From: Tigheibacillus halophilus | GTDB taxonomy: Bacteria > Bacillota > Bacilli > Bacillales > Amphibacillaceae | Assembly: GCF_042683165.1 (NCBI RefSeq) | Contig: NZ_JBHUIZ010000017.1 | Span: 1-64,000, forward strand | DNA length: 64,000 nt | Direction of reading: 5' to 3' | Part shown: positions 9,431-17,443 of the stretch, piece after piece | How positions within the stretch are numbered: the stretch's first letter is position 1 | How the letters are laid out: each line of letters opens with the position of its first letter | Translations under genes and position numbers: made by a program | The notes under the pieces: model-generated | Databases searched by the model: none | What the model saw: only the letters and a program-made list of their open reading frames with translations | What the model was told of the DNA's origin: nothing

Positions 9431-10180
9431 ATGACGAATATAAAACTGATTGCACTTGATATGGATGGCACCTTGTTGGATAAAGAAGACAAGATTTCAT
9501 CACGCAATAAGCAGGCTATAAAACAGGCGCAAGAACAAGGGGTGACCGTTGTACTAAGCACTGGCCGATTTCTGAAAACATGTTTTCCTTACGCAGAGGA
9601 ACTGGGGTTATCTTCTTATTTGGTAACAAGCAACGGCGGACAGATTTGGACTATGGACCAAGAATTGGTAGAAGAGCACATATTGGAAACAAAAAGCATT
9701 GAAAAAATGTATGCAATAGGAAAAGAAGCCGACATAGCAATGTGGCTGGTTTCCGCAGAAGATGTATACCATAATGAATTGCCAGAGGATTATCAGACAC
9801 GTGAATGGCTGAAATTTGGCTGTGTAACGGATGATCTGGCAAAATTGGACAGCGTGGTTGCGCAGGTTGCCAAGATAGGGGACCTTGAAATAACAAACTC
9901 AATGCCTAATAATATGGAAGTGAACCCAATTGGAGTAAACAAAGCCAATGCGCTGAAAACGGTTTGTAAGAAACTTGGCATTACAATGGATCAGGTACTT
10001 GCAGCAGGCGACAGCTTAAATGACATCAAAATGATTGAACAGGCCGGACTGGGAGTAGCCATGGGCAATGCACAGGATGCGGTGAAGCAGGCAGCAGATT
10101 TTGTAACGGAAGACCATGACCAGGATGGTGTGGCCAAAGCGATTGCACATTATGTACTGCAGGAAGTCAGGCAGAATTAA
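9431..10180 (+). CDS. Cof-type HAD-superfamily phosphatase
   Basis: Cytoplasmic haloacid-dehalogenase phosphatase of the Cof/YwtE/YcsE group (HAD subfamily IIB), acting on sugar phosphates or flavin precursors such as FMN or amino-ribitylaminouracil phosphate in characterised relatives. The 249-residue protein shows motif I LDMDGT with nucleophile Asp10 and Asp12, motif II STGR, a C2 cap in the middle, and motif III/IV GDSLND near residue 198. GGAGAAG (9420-9426) precedes ATG 9431. The exact substrate cannot be assigned. Confidence 0.9.
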   Translation: MTNIKLIALDMDGTLLDKEDKISSRNKQAIKQAQEQGVTVVLSTGRFLKTCFPYAEELGLSSYLVTSNGGQIWTMDQELVEEHILETKSIEKMYAIGKEADIAMWLVSAEDVYHNELPEDYQTREWLKFGCVTDDLAKLDSVVAQVAKIGDLEITNSMPNNMEVNPIGVNKANALKTVCKKLGITMDQVLAAGDSLNDIKMIEQAGLGVAMGNAQDAVKQAADFVTEDHDQDGVAKAIAHYVLQEVRQN

Positions 10181-10308
10181 TCTGTCTGGCTTTTTTTCAT
10201 GAGTTTTTAAGCATTTATACCAATGGACAAAATCGCGAAGGATCTTTTTTTCAGGGAGAGTAATGGCCAGTTTTACAAAGATGAAAAACTAATTCTAACA
10301 CCGTCTCC

Positions 10309-10337
10309 TTACATTGCTTTCTGAAAAGGTGTATAAT
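10309..10337 (+). promoter_or_regulatory. Sigma-A promoter of ydjO-like gene
   Basis: TTACAT (10309-10314), a 17-nt spacer and TATAAT (10332-10337), followed 30 nt later by the ydjO-like start. Confidence 0.75.
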
Positions 10338-10367
10338 AGAAGTAGAACCTTGAAAGGGGATGCTGAG

Positions 10368-10550
10368 ATGGCTTTTTCACGAGGACCTAAAGAACCGCTG
10401 CCGGAAGTTGAAACAAAGGTATGGTCGTGCTCCAATGAGGATTGTAACGGTTGGATGCGCGCATCGTTTAGCTTTGAAGAAGAACCTAAGTGCCCGTTGT
10501 GTCATTCTTCTATGCAACATGAAGTACGCATGCTGCCTGATCTGGAGTAG
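10368..10550 (+). CDS. ydjO: YdjO-family small zinc-ribbon protein
   Basis: A 60-residue protein with two Cys pairs, Cys21-x4-Cys26 (WSCSNEDCNGW) and Cys42-x2-Cys45 (KCPLC), in the arrangement of B. subtilis YdjO, a small cold-inducible protein of unknown function. The spacing indicates a single bound zinc. ATG 10368 is preceded by AAAGGGGA (10353-10360); an upstream in-frame start at 10314 would overlap the promoter and is rejected. It has its own promoter and terminator. Confidence 0.85.
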   Translation: MAFSRGPKEPLPEVETKVWSCSNEDCNGWMRASFSFEEEPKCPLCHSSMQHEVRMLPDLE

Positions 10551-10623
10551 TCCAACTAAATAATCAAAGTTTTTAAAGCGTTGGTGGTCCAGCGTATTTT
10601 TTATAATCTCATATAGCTCGAGG

Positions 10624-10660
10624 AAACCGCAAGGCAAATGGTTGCTTTTGCGGTTTTATT
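10624..10660 (+). terminator. Terminator after ydjO
   Basis: A 9-bp stem AAACCGCAA (10624-10632) with TTGCGGTTT (10648-10656), an inner GCAA/TTGC pairing, then T-rich sequence. Confidence 0.75.
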
Positions 10661-10887
10661 TTAGGAAGTGCAGCTTTAGCAGGGGCTGTTTGGCGGGAGT
10701 GTTGCTGATCTATACAAAGAATATCAAGTTAAGGTGAAAAAAGCGACTCATGAGTATTTTTCCAGTTGCCATGCGGGAGGAGGTCCTGCGTATTCCCGTA
10801 TGGCATTTACACTTTGTGAAGTACAAAGACATTGTGCTTGGTATAGCAAGAACAATTATCAACTAAAAATTCAATTTGTTCGAATAG
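10661..10887. other. Gene-free stretch with an 11-bp hairpin
   Basis: No credible gene. A stem of 11 bp with one G-U pair (10768-10778 with 10794-10804) encloses a 15-nt loop; no T-run follows. It lies just before the aldehyde dehydrogenase promoter. Confidence 0.4.
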
Positions 10888-10917
10888 TTGGCATGATTTC
10901 GTACAAGTTGTTATAAT
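10888..10917 (+). promoter_or_regulatory. Sigma-A promoter of aldehyde dehydrogenase
   Basis: TTGGCA (10888-10893), 18-nt spacer, TATAAT (10912-10917). Confidence 0.65.
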
Positions 10918-10950
10918 TTAGTATAAGCGTAAGTTTTGCAAAACATATTT

Positions 10951-10964
10951 TGTAAACGTTTACT
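10951..10964. promoter_or_regulatory. CcpA operator (cre box)
   Basis: TGTAAACGTTTACT fits the cre consensus TGWAARCGYTWNCW at every position and is nearly a perfect palindrome. It lies about 27-40 nt downstream of the expected transcription start, a position where CcpA acts as a roadblock, so catabolite repression of the aldehyde dehydrogenase-DUF779 unit is likely. Confidence 0.8.
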
Positions 10965-10987
10965 ATTATTTGGGGGAGGAATGCAAA

Positions 10988-12508
10988 ATGAGATATGCAA
11001 ATCCGAACACAGAAGGGGCAATTGTTTCATTCAAGAGAAAATATGATAATTTTATTGGTGGAAAGTACCAGCCGCCTGTGAAAGGTCAATATTTTGATAA
11101 TGTCACACCTGTTACCGGTGAAGTCTTCTGTGAGGTAGCCCGTTCCACCAAAGAAGATGTACAAGCTGCAATTGAAGCGGCACATGCAGCAAAAGATGCA
11201 TGGGCCGAAACTTCTGTTGCCGAACGTTCCAACATATTGCATAAAATTGCTGATAGAATCGAAGAAAATCTGGAAACGCTGGCAGTTGCTGAAACCTGGG
11301 ACAATGGGAAAGCTGTCAGAGAGACACTTGCTGCAGATTTGCCGCTCGCAGTAGACCACTTTCGTTATTTTGCGGGTGTCATACGGGCACAAGAAGGCGG
11401 TGTAAGCCAAATTGACAATGATACAGTAGCATATCATTTTCATGAACCTCTTGGGGTTGTAGGGCAAATCATCCCTTGGAATTTCCCGTTGCTGATGGCA
11501 ACCTGGAAGCTGGCACCCGCACTCGCGGCAGGCAACTGTGTCGTTCTTAAGCCTGCAGAACAGACGCCTGCTTCCATTCATGTTCTGCTTGAGCTGATAC
11601 AGGATTTGATTCCCGCTGGGGTGGTCAATGTCGTCAACGGCTTCGGGGTAGAGGCTGGGAAACCGCTGGCCACCAACCCAGGAATTTCCAAAGTAGCATT
11701 TACCGGTGAAACGACTACAGGCCGTCTGATCATGCAATATGCTTCTGAAAACATCATTCCGGTGACATTGGAATTGGGTGGTAAATCACCAAATATCTTT
11801 TTCGCAGATGTGGCAGATAAGGATGATGCTTTTCTCGATAAGGCCGTGGAAGGGCTTGTCATGTTTGCGCTGAACCAGGGAGAAGTGTGCACATGTCCAT
11901 CACGTGCGTTAGTCCATGAATCCATCTACGATACATTCATGGAAAAAGCGGTTGCTCGTGTGAAGCAGATAAAAATTGGTCATCCGCTTGACACAGAAAC
12001 AATGATGGGTGCCCAGGCATCCCAGGAGCAGATGGAAAAAATATCGTCCTATCTTGATGTTGGGAAGCAGGAAGGTGCCGAGGTGTTGATTGGCGGCAAT
12101 CTCAACCAGTTGGCTGACGAGTTATCGGGCGGCTATTATGTGGAACCGACCATTTTCAAAGGTGACAATAAGATGCGTATTTTCCAGGAAGAAATTTTTG
12201 GCCCGGTGCTATCGGTCACCACCTTTAAAGATGATGAAGAAGCGATGGCAATTGCAAATGACACCCTGTATGGCTTGGGAGCTGGCGTGTGGACGAGAAA
12301 CATCAATACAGCTTATAGATTTGGGAGAGGTATACAAGCAGGGCGTGTATGGACGAATTGTTATCATCAATATCCGGCGCATGCAGCGTTTGGAGGGTAT
12401 AAGAAATCAGGAATTGGACGTGAAAACCATAAGATGATGCTGGATCATTACCAACAGACGAAAAATTTACTAGTCAGTTACAGTACAGATACTGCTGGAT
12501 TATTTTAA
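10988..12508 (+). CDS. NAD(P)-dependent aldehyde dehydrogenase (ExaC/AcoD-like)
   Basis: Cytoplasmic ALDH-superfamily enzyme of 506 residues that oxidises aldehydes to acids; the close relatives paired with DUF779 act on acetaldehyde and short aliphatic aldehydes. The family motifs are visible: PWNF (Asn165), cofactor-contacting LKPAE (Lys188), general base Glu262 in LELGGKSPN and catalytic Cys301 in NQGEVCTCPSR. Start at ATG 10988 follows GGGGGAGGA (10972-10980). A cre box in the leader predicts glucose repression. DUF779 follows 47 nt later, a pairing seen in many bacteria. Substrate assignment is inference. Confidence 0.92.
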   Translation: MRYANPNTEGAIVSFKRKYDNFIGGKYQPPVKGQYFDNVTPVTGEVFCEVARSTKEDVQAAIEAAHAAKDAWAETSVAERSNILHKIADRIEENLETLAVAETWDNGKAVRETLAADLPLAVDHFRYFAGVIRAQEGGVSQIDNDTVAYHFHEPLGVVGQIIPWNFPLLMATWKLAPALAAGNCVVLKPAEQTPASIHVLLELIQDLIPAGVVNVVNGFGVEAGKPLATNPGISKVAFTGETTTGRLIMQYASENIIPVTLELGGKSPNIFFADVADKDDAFLDKAVEGLVMFALNQGEVCTCPSRALVHESIYDTFMEKAVARVKQIKIGHPLDTETMMGAQASQEQMEKISSYLDVGKQEGAEVLIGGNLNQLADELSGGYYVEPTIFKGDNKMRIFQEEIFGPVLSVTTFKDDEEAMAIANDTLYGLGAGVWTRNINTAYRFGRGIQAGRVWTNCYHQYPAHAAFGGYKKSGIGRENHKMMLDHYQQTKNLLVSYSTDTAGLF

Positions 12509-12555
12509 CGGGAAGAACTTGTTTGACATTGGCTGATGACTTGGGGGTGCACTGA

Positions 12556-12912
12556 ATGGTTGATCGAGTTGTTGCGACAGAGGAAGCACTTGGCCTTTTG
12601 GAAAAATTAAAAAGTCTGCATGGCGATTTGATGTTCCACCAATCGGGCGGTTGCTGTGATGGCAGTTCCCCAATGTGCTATCAACAAGGTGAATTCCTTG
12701 TGGGGGAATCAGATGTATTGCTTGGCAAAATTGGTGAAACACCATTTTACATGTCAAAAGATCAATACGAATACTGGAAGCATACACAAGTGATTATTGA
12801 TGCAATTGATGGACGAGGAGGTATGTTTTCCCTGGAAGGGCCTGAAGGAAAAAGATTCTTAAGCAGATCCAGAGTTTTTACAGAAAAGGAACGAAAAGAA
12901 TTAAGTGAATAG
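12556..12912 (+). CDS. DUF779 protein, aldehyde dehydrogenase partner
   Basis: A 118-residue cytoplasmic protein of family DUF779. The Cys-rich stretch SGGCCDGSSPMCY (about residues 30-42) and the VFTEKERKEL C-terminus are typical. Members are usually encoded next to an acetaldehyde/aldehyde dehydrogenase gene, as here, but the biochemical role is not known; the conserved cysteines suggest metal binding or redox chemistry. GGGGGTG (12542-12548) precedes the ATG. Likely co-transcribed with the upstream dehydrogenase and followed by a strong terminator. Confidence 0.85.
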   Translation: MVDRVVATEEALGLLEKLKSLHGDLMFHQSGGCCDGSSPMCYQQGEFLVGESDVLLGKIGETPFYMSKDQYEYWKHTQVIIDAIDGRGGMFSLEGPEGKRFLSRSRVFTEKERKELSE

Positions 12913-12923
12913 GTATGTCTTGG

Positions 12924-12967
12924 CTGCCAGAATCCAATTTAAATGGATTCTGGCAGTGCTTTTCATT
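12924..12967 (+). terminator. Terminator of ALDH-DUF779 unit
   Basis: A perfect 13-bp stem (12924-12936 with 12944-12956), extended by an ATTTAAAT core, followed by a T-rich stretch. Confidence 0.85.
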
Positions 12968-13057
12968 ATATGTGTTCTCTGGGATAAGAATACATAGGTC
13001 ACTTTTTCAAATATTTAACATAAAATTAATCATACCCGCCTATGAAGGAGTGGCACA

Positions 13058-14086
13058 ATGAAAAAAATCGGCTATTATGCTGCCGGGCATACCGGCAAAG
13101 GGTTTGTAAATTATTTGCACACAAATTGTGAAGGTTTGAAAAAGATCTATGTACTTAAACATCCTTCCTACCAAGTGAAAACGGGAATCCTTCAACGATT
13201 AATTTCGCATTTCGAACAGAATAATGACGTAGAAGTGCTATACAGTTCATATGGAGTTAAATATTTGGATGGATGCATTGTCAGGGGAAGATCGATTGCG
13301 TTTATAGACGATACCATTGCTGACAGACTTGAAAACGTGGAAATGATTGAAATTGGGCATCCTAATGCAACCGACTATGCCTCAAATGAACAAATTGGCT
13401 TGCATTTACAAGCCGCCTATGACTATTTCTCGAGAGGCTTGAAAATCCATGATAAATTAGAGGATATTTTTGTTCATGAAATGAACTTTGATAAGGCGGA
13501 TGAGGTGGCTACAACTTTCATTGAGAGGATACTGCAAAATGCAGTCAGACAGGGAAAGAACTCCTATACGTATCACCGCCTTTTTGGAACAAACACTCCA
13601 GATGGGGCTGTGAATAAGGTCCGGGAGCTGCTGAATGATTTACAGTATAGTTGTTTTATCAAAGGCAGGGCAGGAACCGGAAAATCCACCTTTATGAAAA
13701 AAGTGCTTGCAGCCTGCAAGGAATACGGTTATGATGTCGAACTGTATCATTGCAGTTTCGACCCTGAAAGTGTGGACATGGTACTCGTCCGCGATCTAAA
13801 CTTTTGCATATTTGACAGTACTGATCCACATGAATTGTATCCCCAGCTTGCTGGTGAGGAAATTATTGATATGTATAAAGAAACAGTTGCCCCAGGTACA
13901 GATGAAAAATATGAAAAAGAGATAGCGGCGGTGAATGGTGAGTACAAATCTTATATGAAAAGAGGTCTTCAGGAATTAGAAAAGGCGGGGAAATGGGTTA
14001 CAAGGATTGACGAAAGGTATCTTTTATCTGAAACAGAATATGAAAAATTATTTGATGGCATCATTTCACAGGCAGAAAAATCATGA
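13058..14086 (+). CDS. P-loop ATPase of the PRK06851 type
   Basis: A 342-residue soluble protein. The second half has a clean Walker A motif, GRAGTGKS (residues 203-210), in FIKGRAGTGKSTFMKK. The N-terminus begins YYAAGHTGKGF, which looks like a decayed first P-loop (GHTGKG lacks the leading Gly and the Ser/Thr), consistent with a two-lobed duplicated NTPase. The overall pattern fits a bacillar/clostridial family annotated only as ATPase or nucleotide kinase; no function is known to me. AAGGAGTGG (13044-13052) precedes ATG 13058. The C-terminal third is charged and helical. Confidence 0.7.
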   Translation: MKKIGYYAAGHTGKGFVNYLHTNCEGLKKIYVLKHPSYQVKTGILQRLISHFEQNNDVEVLYSSYGVKYLDGCIVRGRSIAFIDDTIADRLENVEMIEIGHPNATDYASNEQIGLHLQAAYDYFSRGLKIHDKLEDIFVHEMNFDKADEVATTFIERILQNAVRQGKNSYTYHRLFGTNTPDGAVNKVRELLNDLQYSCFIKGRAGTGKSTFMKKVLAACKEYGYDVELYHCSFDPESVDMVLVRDLNFCIFDSTDPHELYPQLAGEEIIDMYKETVAPGTDEKYEKEIAAVNGEYKSYMKRGLQELEKAGKWVTRIDERYLLSETEYEKLFDGIISQAEKS

Positions 14087-14193
14087 GAATACAAAGAACT
14101 GCCATATTCAAAATAGCTTGAAATATCCACTGTGTTATTGTAGAATTACTTTACAGAAAATTATAATATTTGCAGGTGTGGGGGTGAAAGGGT

Positions 14194-14652
14194 ATGGTCA
14201 CAGTTAAAATGCTTAAACCATATTATATCAAAGCCGATGACCGGCATATTCGCATCGTTTTAGCCTATCAATCATTTGCGGTTGTCATCAACAATAAGGT
14301 TTATCAATTTATACCAGTAGAATCAAAACAAATTCGCATCAATCGTGTTTCTGGAAAAGTAGAAAATATCGATGCGAAATTTGCCTTCCAAAAAGGGAAA
14401 AATGTTATCTATATGTCTATGGCAGAATTGATTTCGACACCTGGTTTTTTAATGCATTTGCATACCATTGCACAGCCCTATTTGAAAGAAGCACCCAATG
14501 TAGAAGAAAACGAAGAACTTATTCAAGAACTGGAAATGAAAAATTTGAGATACCTCATTGATCGCGCGCTCGATGAAAGAAATGAAGAAAAATTTGATCA
14601 ATTAACTAAAATACTGCATAAAGAGATCGATCAACGTAATCGTAAAAAATGA
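14194..14652 (+). CDS. IDEAL-domain protein
   Basis: A 152-residue protein. Residues about 112-145 (NLRYLIDRALDERNEEKF followed by DQLTKIL) match the IDEAL domain, a short helical module in Bacillales proteins such as YpiB and a ComK-region protein. The N-terminal ~100 residues are beta-rich and unassigned (YIKADDRHIRIVLAYQSFAVVIN). The role is unknown; IDEAL domains are thought to mediate protein interaction. GTGGGGG (14178-14184) precedes ATG 14194. Copy A of the dispersed repeat begins 24 nt after its stop. Confidence 0.75.
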   Translation: MVTVKMLKPYYIKADDRHIRIVLAYQSFAVVINNKVYQFIPVESKQIRINRVSGKVENIDAKFAFQKGKNVIYMSMAELISTPGFLMHLHTIAQPYLKEAPNVEENEELIQELEMKNLRYLIDRALDERNEEKFDQLTKILHKEIDQRNRKK

Positions 14653-14675
14653 AGGTTAGTAACTACTGAAGGGAA

Positions 14676-15077
14676 GAGTAAGACAAAACCCCAGGAAATG
14701 TAAAAAATTGAGCGGTTCCATGTCAAGATGGCACCGCTCAATTTTTTTATCTGGCTAAGCAATTTCGTTGATTTACACGCCAGGCGCCCCGACAAGGGAT
14801 GTGCAAGCGTTGGCCGCAAAGGTCGTGCCTTCCTTCATGTATTTTCTAAGAAAATCACTTCCTGCGGGGTCTTCAGACTTGTGCTGGACTGCGATTACGC
14901 TTCCCATCGAAAATCATTGTTTCCGCTTGACAAGGAACGCTTCGGCAGCATTCACATCGCGCAGAAAAAGCGAATTTCTTTTTCAAGGAGTCAGCCGCCT
15001 TTCGCTCCAACCAACTTGATGTGAAATGGAACTTTATAGCTTTTTTTAGCTGTTTTTGGCTAATTTGGTCCCAGCAT
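14676..15077. repeat. Dispersed repeat, copy A
   Basis: About 402 nt that match, in reverse complement, nearly the full length of 40460-40895. By eye roughly nine in ten bases agree over the best-conserved half (14870-15060). The end GAGTAAGACA (14676-14685) corresponds to copy B's TIR end, but the termini here are decayed. It contains the hairpin described separately and no intact ORF. It fills the whole gap between the IDEAL gene and the end of the PBP gene. The size, terminal inverted repeats in copy B and lack of coding capacity are MITE-like. Confidence 0.8.
14702..14748. terminator. Strong hairpin terminator inside repeat A
   Basis: AAAAATTGAGCGGT (14702-14715) pairs with ACCGCTCAATTTTT (14732-14745), flanked by A-run and T-run, so it should work in both directions. 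It probably ends the IDEAL-gene transcript. A diverged version is at 40825-40876 in copy B. Confidence 0.8.
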
Positions 15078-15132
15078 CTTCTGTATTTCATTCATATCGC
15101 AGGCGATATGATATGAGGATGTGTTATCGCGC

Positions 15133-17166
15133 TTATTTTTTATCCAACGCTTCAAGAATGTCAGCTACTTTTTTCGCAACAATACTGCTGCCGACTTTTT
15201 GGGTCTTTTCTTGCATCATAGCAATGACAATATCTTGTTTTTTTGTTGGATAACCGATAAACCAGCCATTCTCATCTCCGGATTTGTCTTCCTTGCTAGC
15301 TTTCAATTCAGCTGTTCCTGTTTTACCGGAAATTGGGAAATCTTTACGTTTTGCTTTTGTTCCGGTTCCCTTCACTACCACATCACGAAGATCTTTTTGA
15401 ATTTCCTCTGCTTGTTCTTTGGTTAGCAGCCCTTTTTTCCAGACTTGCTTCTTTTTATCACTGGCAAGTAAAAGCGGTTTAAGCATGTCGCCATTATTCA
15501 GAAATGTGGTGTAAGCTGTTGCCAAATGCAAGGCACTGAATTGTGCTTCTCCTTGACCATATGACGTATTGGCAAGCAATACTTCATTATCCAATTGGCC
15601 ATTGTTTGATATCTGTGATTTTTTAATTGGGTATTCAAATGGAAATTTTTCACCAAGACCGAAATGATGCAGGCCTTTGACAAATTTATCACTGCCCATT
15701 TTCACTGCTTGCATTGCAAAATAGATGTTGTCAGAACGATTTAACGCGTCATTTAAATCGACTGGACTATTTGTTCCCGAAACACGATGGACTTTATAGT
15801 CTCCCCATCCCTTTCCATTACTCCACTCAAGGCCGTTAATAGTCAAGCCTTCATCCGGTTTGATGGTGCCGTTTTTAAGTCCGATTGCGGCAGTTATTGG
15901 CTTGATCACCGAGCCGGAAGCATAGGTAGAGCTGAATCGATTTAACATGGGCTGTTTCGGATTATCTGCCATTTCCTTCCATTGATCTTGTGAAATACCG
16001 TAAGACATGAGATTTGGGTCATATGCAGGGCTGCTGACCAGTGCAAGTGTTTCTCCGGTTTTCGGATTGATTGCAGCAGCGGTTCCTGCCTCTCCGTCGT
16101 ATGAATTATAGATTTTTTCCTGTACATTGACATCGATTGTCAGTTGGACAGTCTCTCCATTCTTGACAGGTTTTTCAGCAATAACTTTTTCCGTCGTTTC
16201 GCCGTCGACATCATTTTTTGTCACATAAATCTTGCTTCCTTGTTGTCCGCGCAATTTTTTTTCATACAATTCTTCCAGCCCTGATTTCCCGACCACATCA
16301 TTGGCGCTGTAGGATTTACCGTCAAGCTTTTTTAAGTCTTCTGCTGTGACCGTGCCGATATAGCCAGTCAAATGTGCGGCAGCTTTTCCCAAAGGATAAA
16401 CACGTCCTGAAACTTCCTGGCCGGCTACACCTTCAATTGCCCATAACTGGTCAACCGCTGAATCGGATTTTTGCAATTTTTTCAATGGAACGAATAAATC
16501 CGGTTTGACCCAGCTGGCATTTAGCTTGGAGTCTATTTCTTCCGTCGACATATGCAGCAATTTTCCAATTTGACTTTTTGCCGCGTCTGATTGCAATTTG
16601 TTTGGTACAACCCCAATTTGCCAAACCGTGTCATTCATTGCGAGCGGCATTTTATTCCGGTCCACAATTTCACCGCGCTGCGGTTCTTCCGTATCGATGT
16701 GTATATCTCCGCCATCTTTGATCTCAGGAAAAATGAACCCCGGATCCCAGGAGATATACCAGTTTTCATTCTCTTCTTTATCTTCTTTTCTTTCCAGTTT
16801 TGCCTTGTAGTCAAAACTGATCGGACCCGCCACGCTGTCCATCTTCACAGTGAAGGGAATGGTTGCTGTACCTTTATCCATTGCACGATTGAGGTCATCT
16901 TTTTGCAGTTTTTTAAAAGATATTTTCAAATCGTGAATATTCAAATCCTTATAAACTTTTGCGTATCGATCGATGAATTTTTCAGGCGGGAATTTTTTCT
17001 TTGTATCCGCCAGCAGATAGTCATACATTTTATCGAATTTCTGACTGTTCCAAAGTTTGACATAGTCATTAAAACGATCGTTTGGCGTGATGGCATCCTT
17101 GTTTGAACAAGCTGTTAAAAAAACGAACATACAAGCCAAGGCTGCGATAAGTAAAAAACGTTTCAT
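15133..17166 (-). CDS. pbpC: Penicillin-binding protein 3-like lipoprotein transpeptidase
   Basis: Membrane-anchored class B PBP (PBP3/PbpC; same architecture as PBP2a/MecA) that cross-links peptidoglycan outside the membrane. The 677-residue protein has a lipoprotein signal with lipobox LTAC (Cys20), an NTF2-like MecA-N domain (about 28-148), a dimerisation domain (about 155-330) and the transpeptidase domain with SVIK (catalytic Ser419), SDN (478-480) and KTGT (615-618). Sequence and length closely follow B. subtilis PbpC (668 residues). GAGGGGGTT precedes the start. In family members the domain layout gives low beta-lactam affinity; whether this one does cannot be told. Confidence 0.93.
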   Translation of the reverse strand: MKRFLLIAALACMFVFLTACSNKDAITPNDRFNDYVKLWNSQKFDKMYDYLLADTKKKFPPEKFIDRYAKVYKDLNIHDLKISFKKLQKDDLNRAMDKGTATIPFTVKMDSVAGPISFDYKAKLERKEDKEENENWYISWDPGFIFPEIKDGGDIHIDTEEPQRGEIVDRNKMPLAMNDTVWQIGVVPNKLQSDAAKSQIGKLLHMSTEEIDSKLNASWVKPDLFVPLKKLQKSDSAVDQLWAIEGVAGQEVSGRVYPLGKAAAHLTGYIGTVTAEDLKKLDGKSYSANDVVGKSGLEELYEKKLRGQQGSKIYVTKNDVDGETTEKVIAEKPVKNGETVQLTIDVNVQEKIYNSYDGEAGTAAAINPKTGETLALVSSPAYDPNLMSYGISQDQWKEMADNPKQPMLNRFSSTYASGSVIKPITAAIGLKNGTIKPDEGLTINGLEWSNGKGWGDYKVHRVSGTNSPVDLNDALNRSDNIYFAMQAVKMGSDKFVKGLHHFGLGEKFPFEYPIKKSQISNNGQLDNEVLLANTSYGQGEAQFSALHLATAYTTFLNNGDMLKPLLLASDKKKQVWKKGLLTKEQAEEIQKDLRDVVVKGTGTKAKRKDFPISGKTGTAELKASKEDKSGDENGWFIGYPTKKQDIVIAMMQEKTQKVGSSIVAKKVADILEALDKK

Positions 17167-17212
17167 GGGAACCCCCTCGATTTCTCCAAGTATGTCACTG
17201 TTATTATAGCAT

Positions 17213-17221
17213 GAATGCGCA
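17213..17221 (-). promoter_or_regulatory. Extended -10 promoter of pbpC
   Basis: On the minus strand the sequence reads TGCTATAAT, an extended -10 element; no good -35 is present. It lies about 47 nt before the start codon. Confidence 0.6.
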
Positions 17222-17385
17222 GATTTGACGCATCAGATTATTAGAAAAACTGATAGCGGTAAAGCCAGGAGAATCTCTTAATATAGTTATAGGTGAAGAA
17301 TTGAATTTTTAAAGAAACTATTGGTTTCATGTAGTTGTTTGTAAGTTTCTGCAGAAACCTCTGCATGGCCTTACTTTGTACGTTA

Positions 17386-17420
17386 AGAAAAAGTCACGCT
17401 GTTTGGAAGAACAGGTGACT
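17386..17420 (-). terminator. Terminator of LCP gene
   Basis: On the minus strand AGTCACCTGTT pairs with AACAGCGTGACT (one bulge), then a T-run. It lies just past the stop at 17444. Confidence 0.75.
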
Positions 17421-17443
17421 CTTTCTATTTGTCAAGTGTTGAA

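Noticed and set aside
10734..10916. 60-codon GTG ORF before the aldehyde dehydrogenase
   Set aside because: No ribosome binding site, and it runs across the hairpin and the -35/-10 of the dehydrogenase promoter.
14728..15024. ORFs inside repeat copy A
   Set aside because: They differ in frame from those in copy B, have no ribosome binding sites and match no family.
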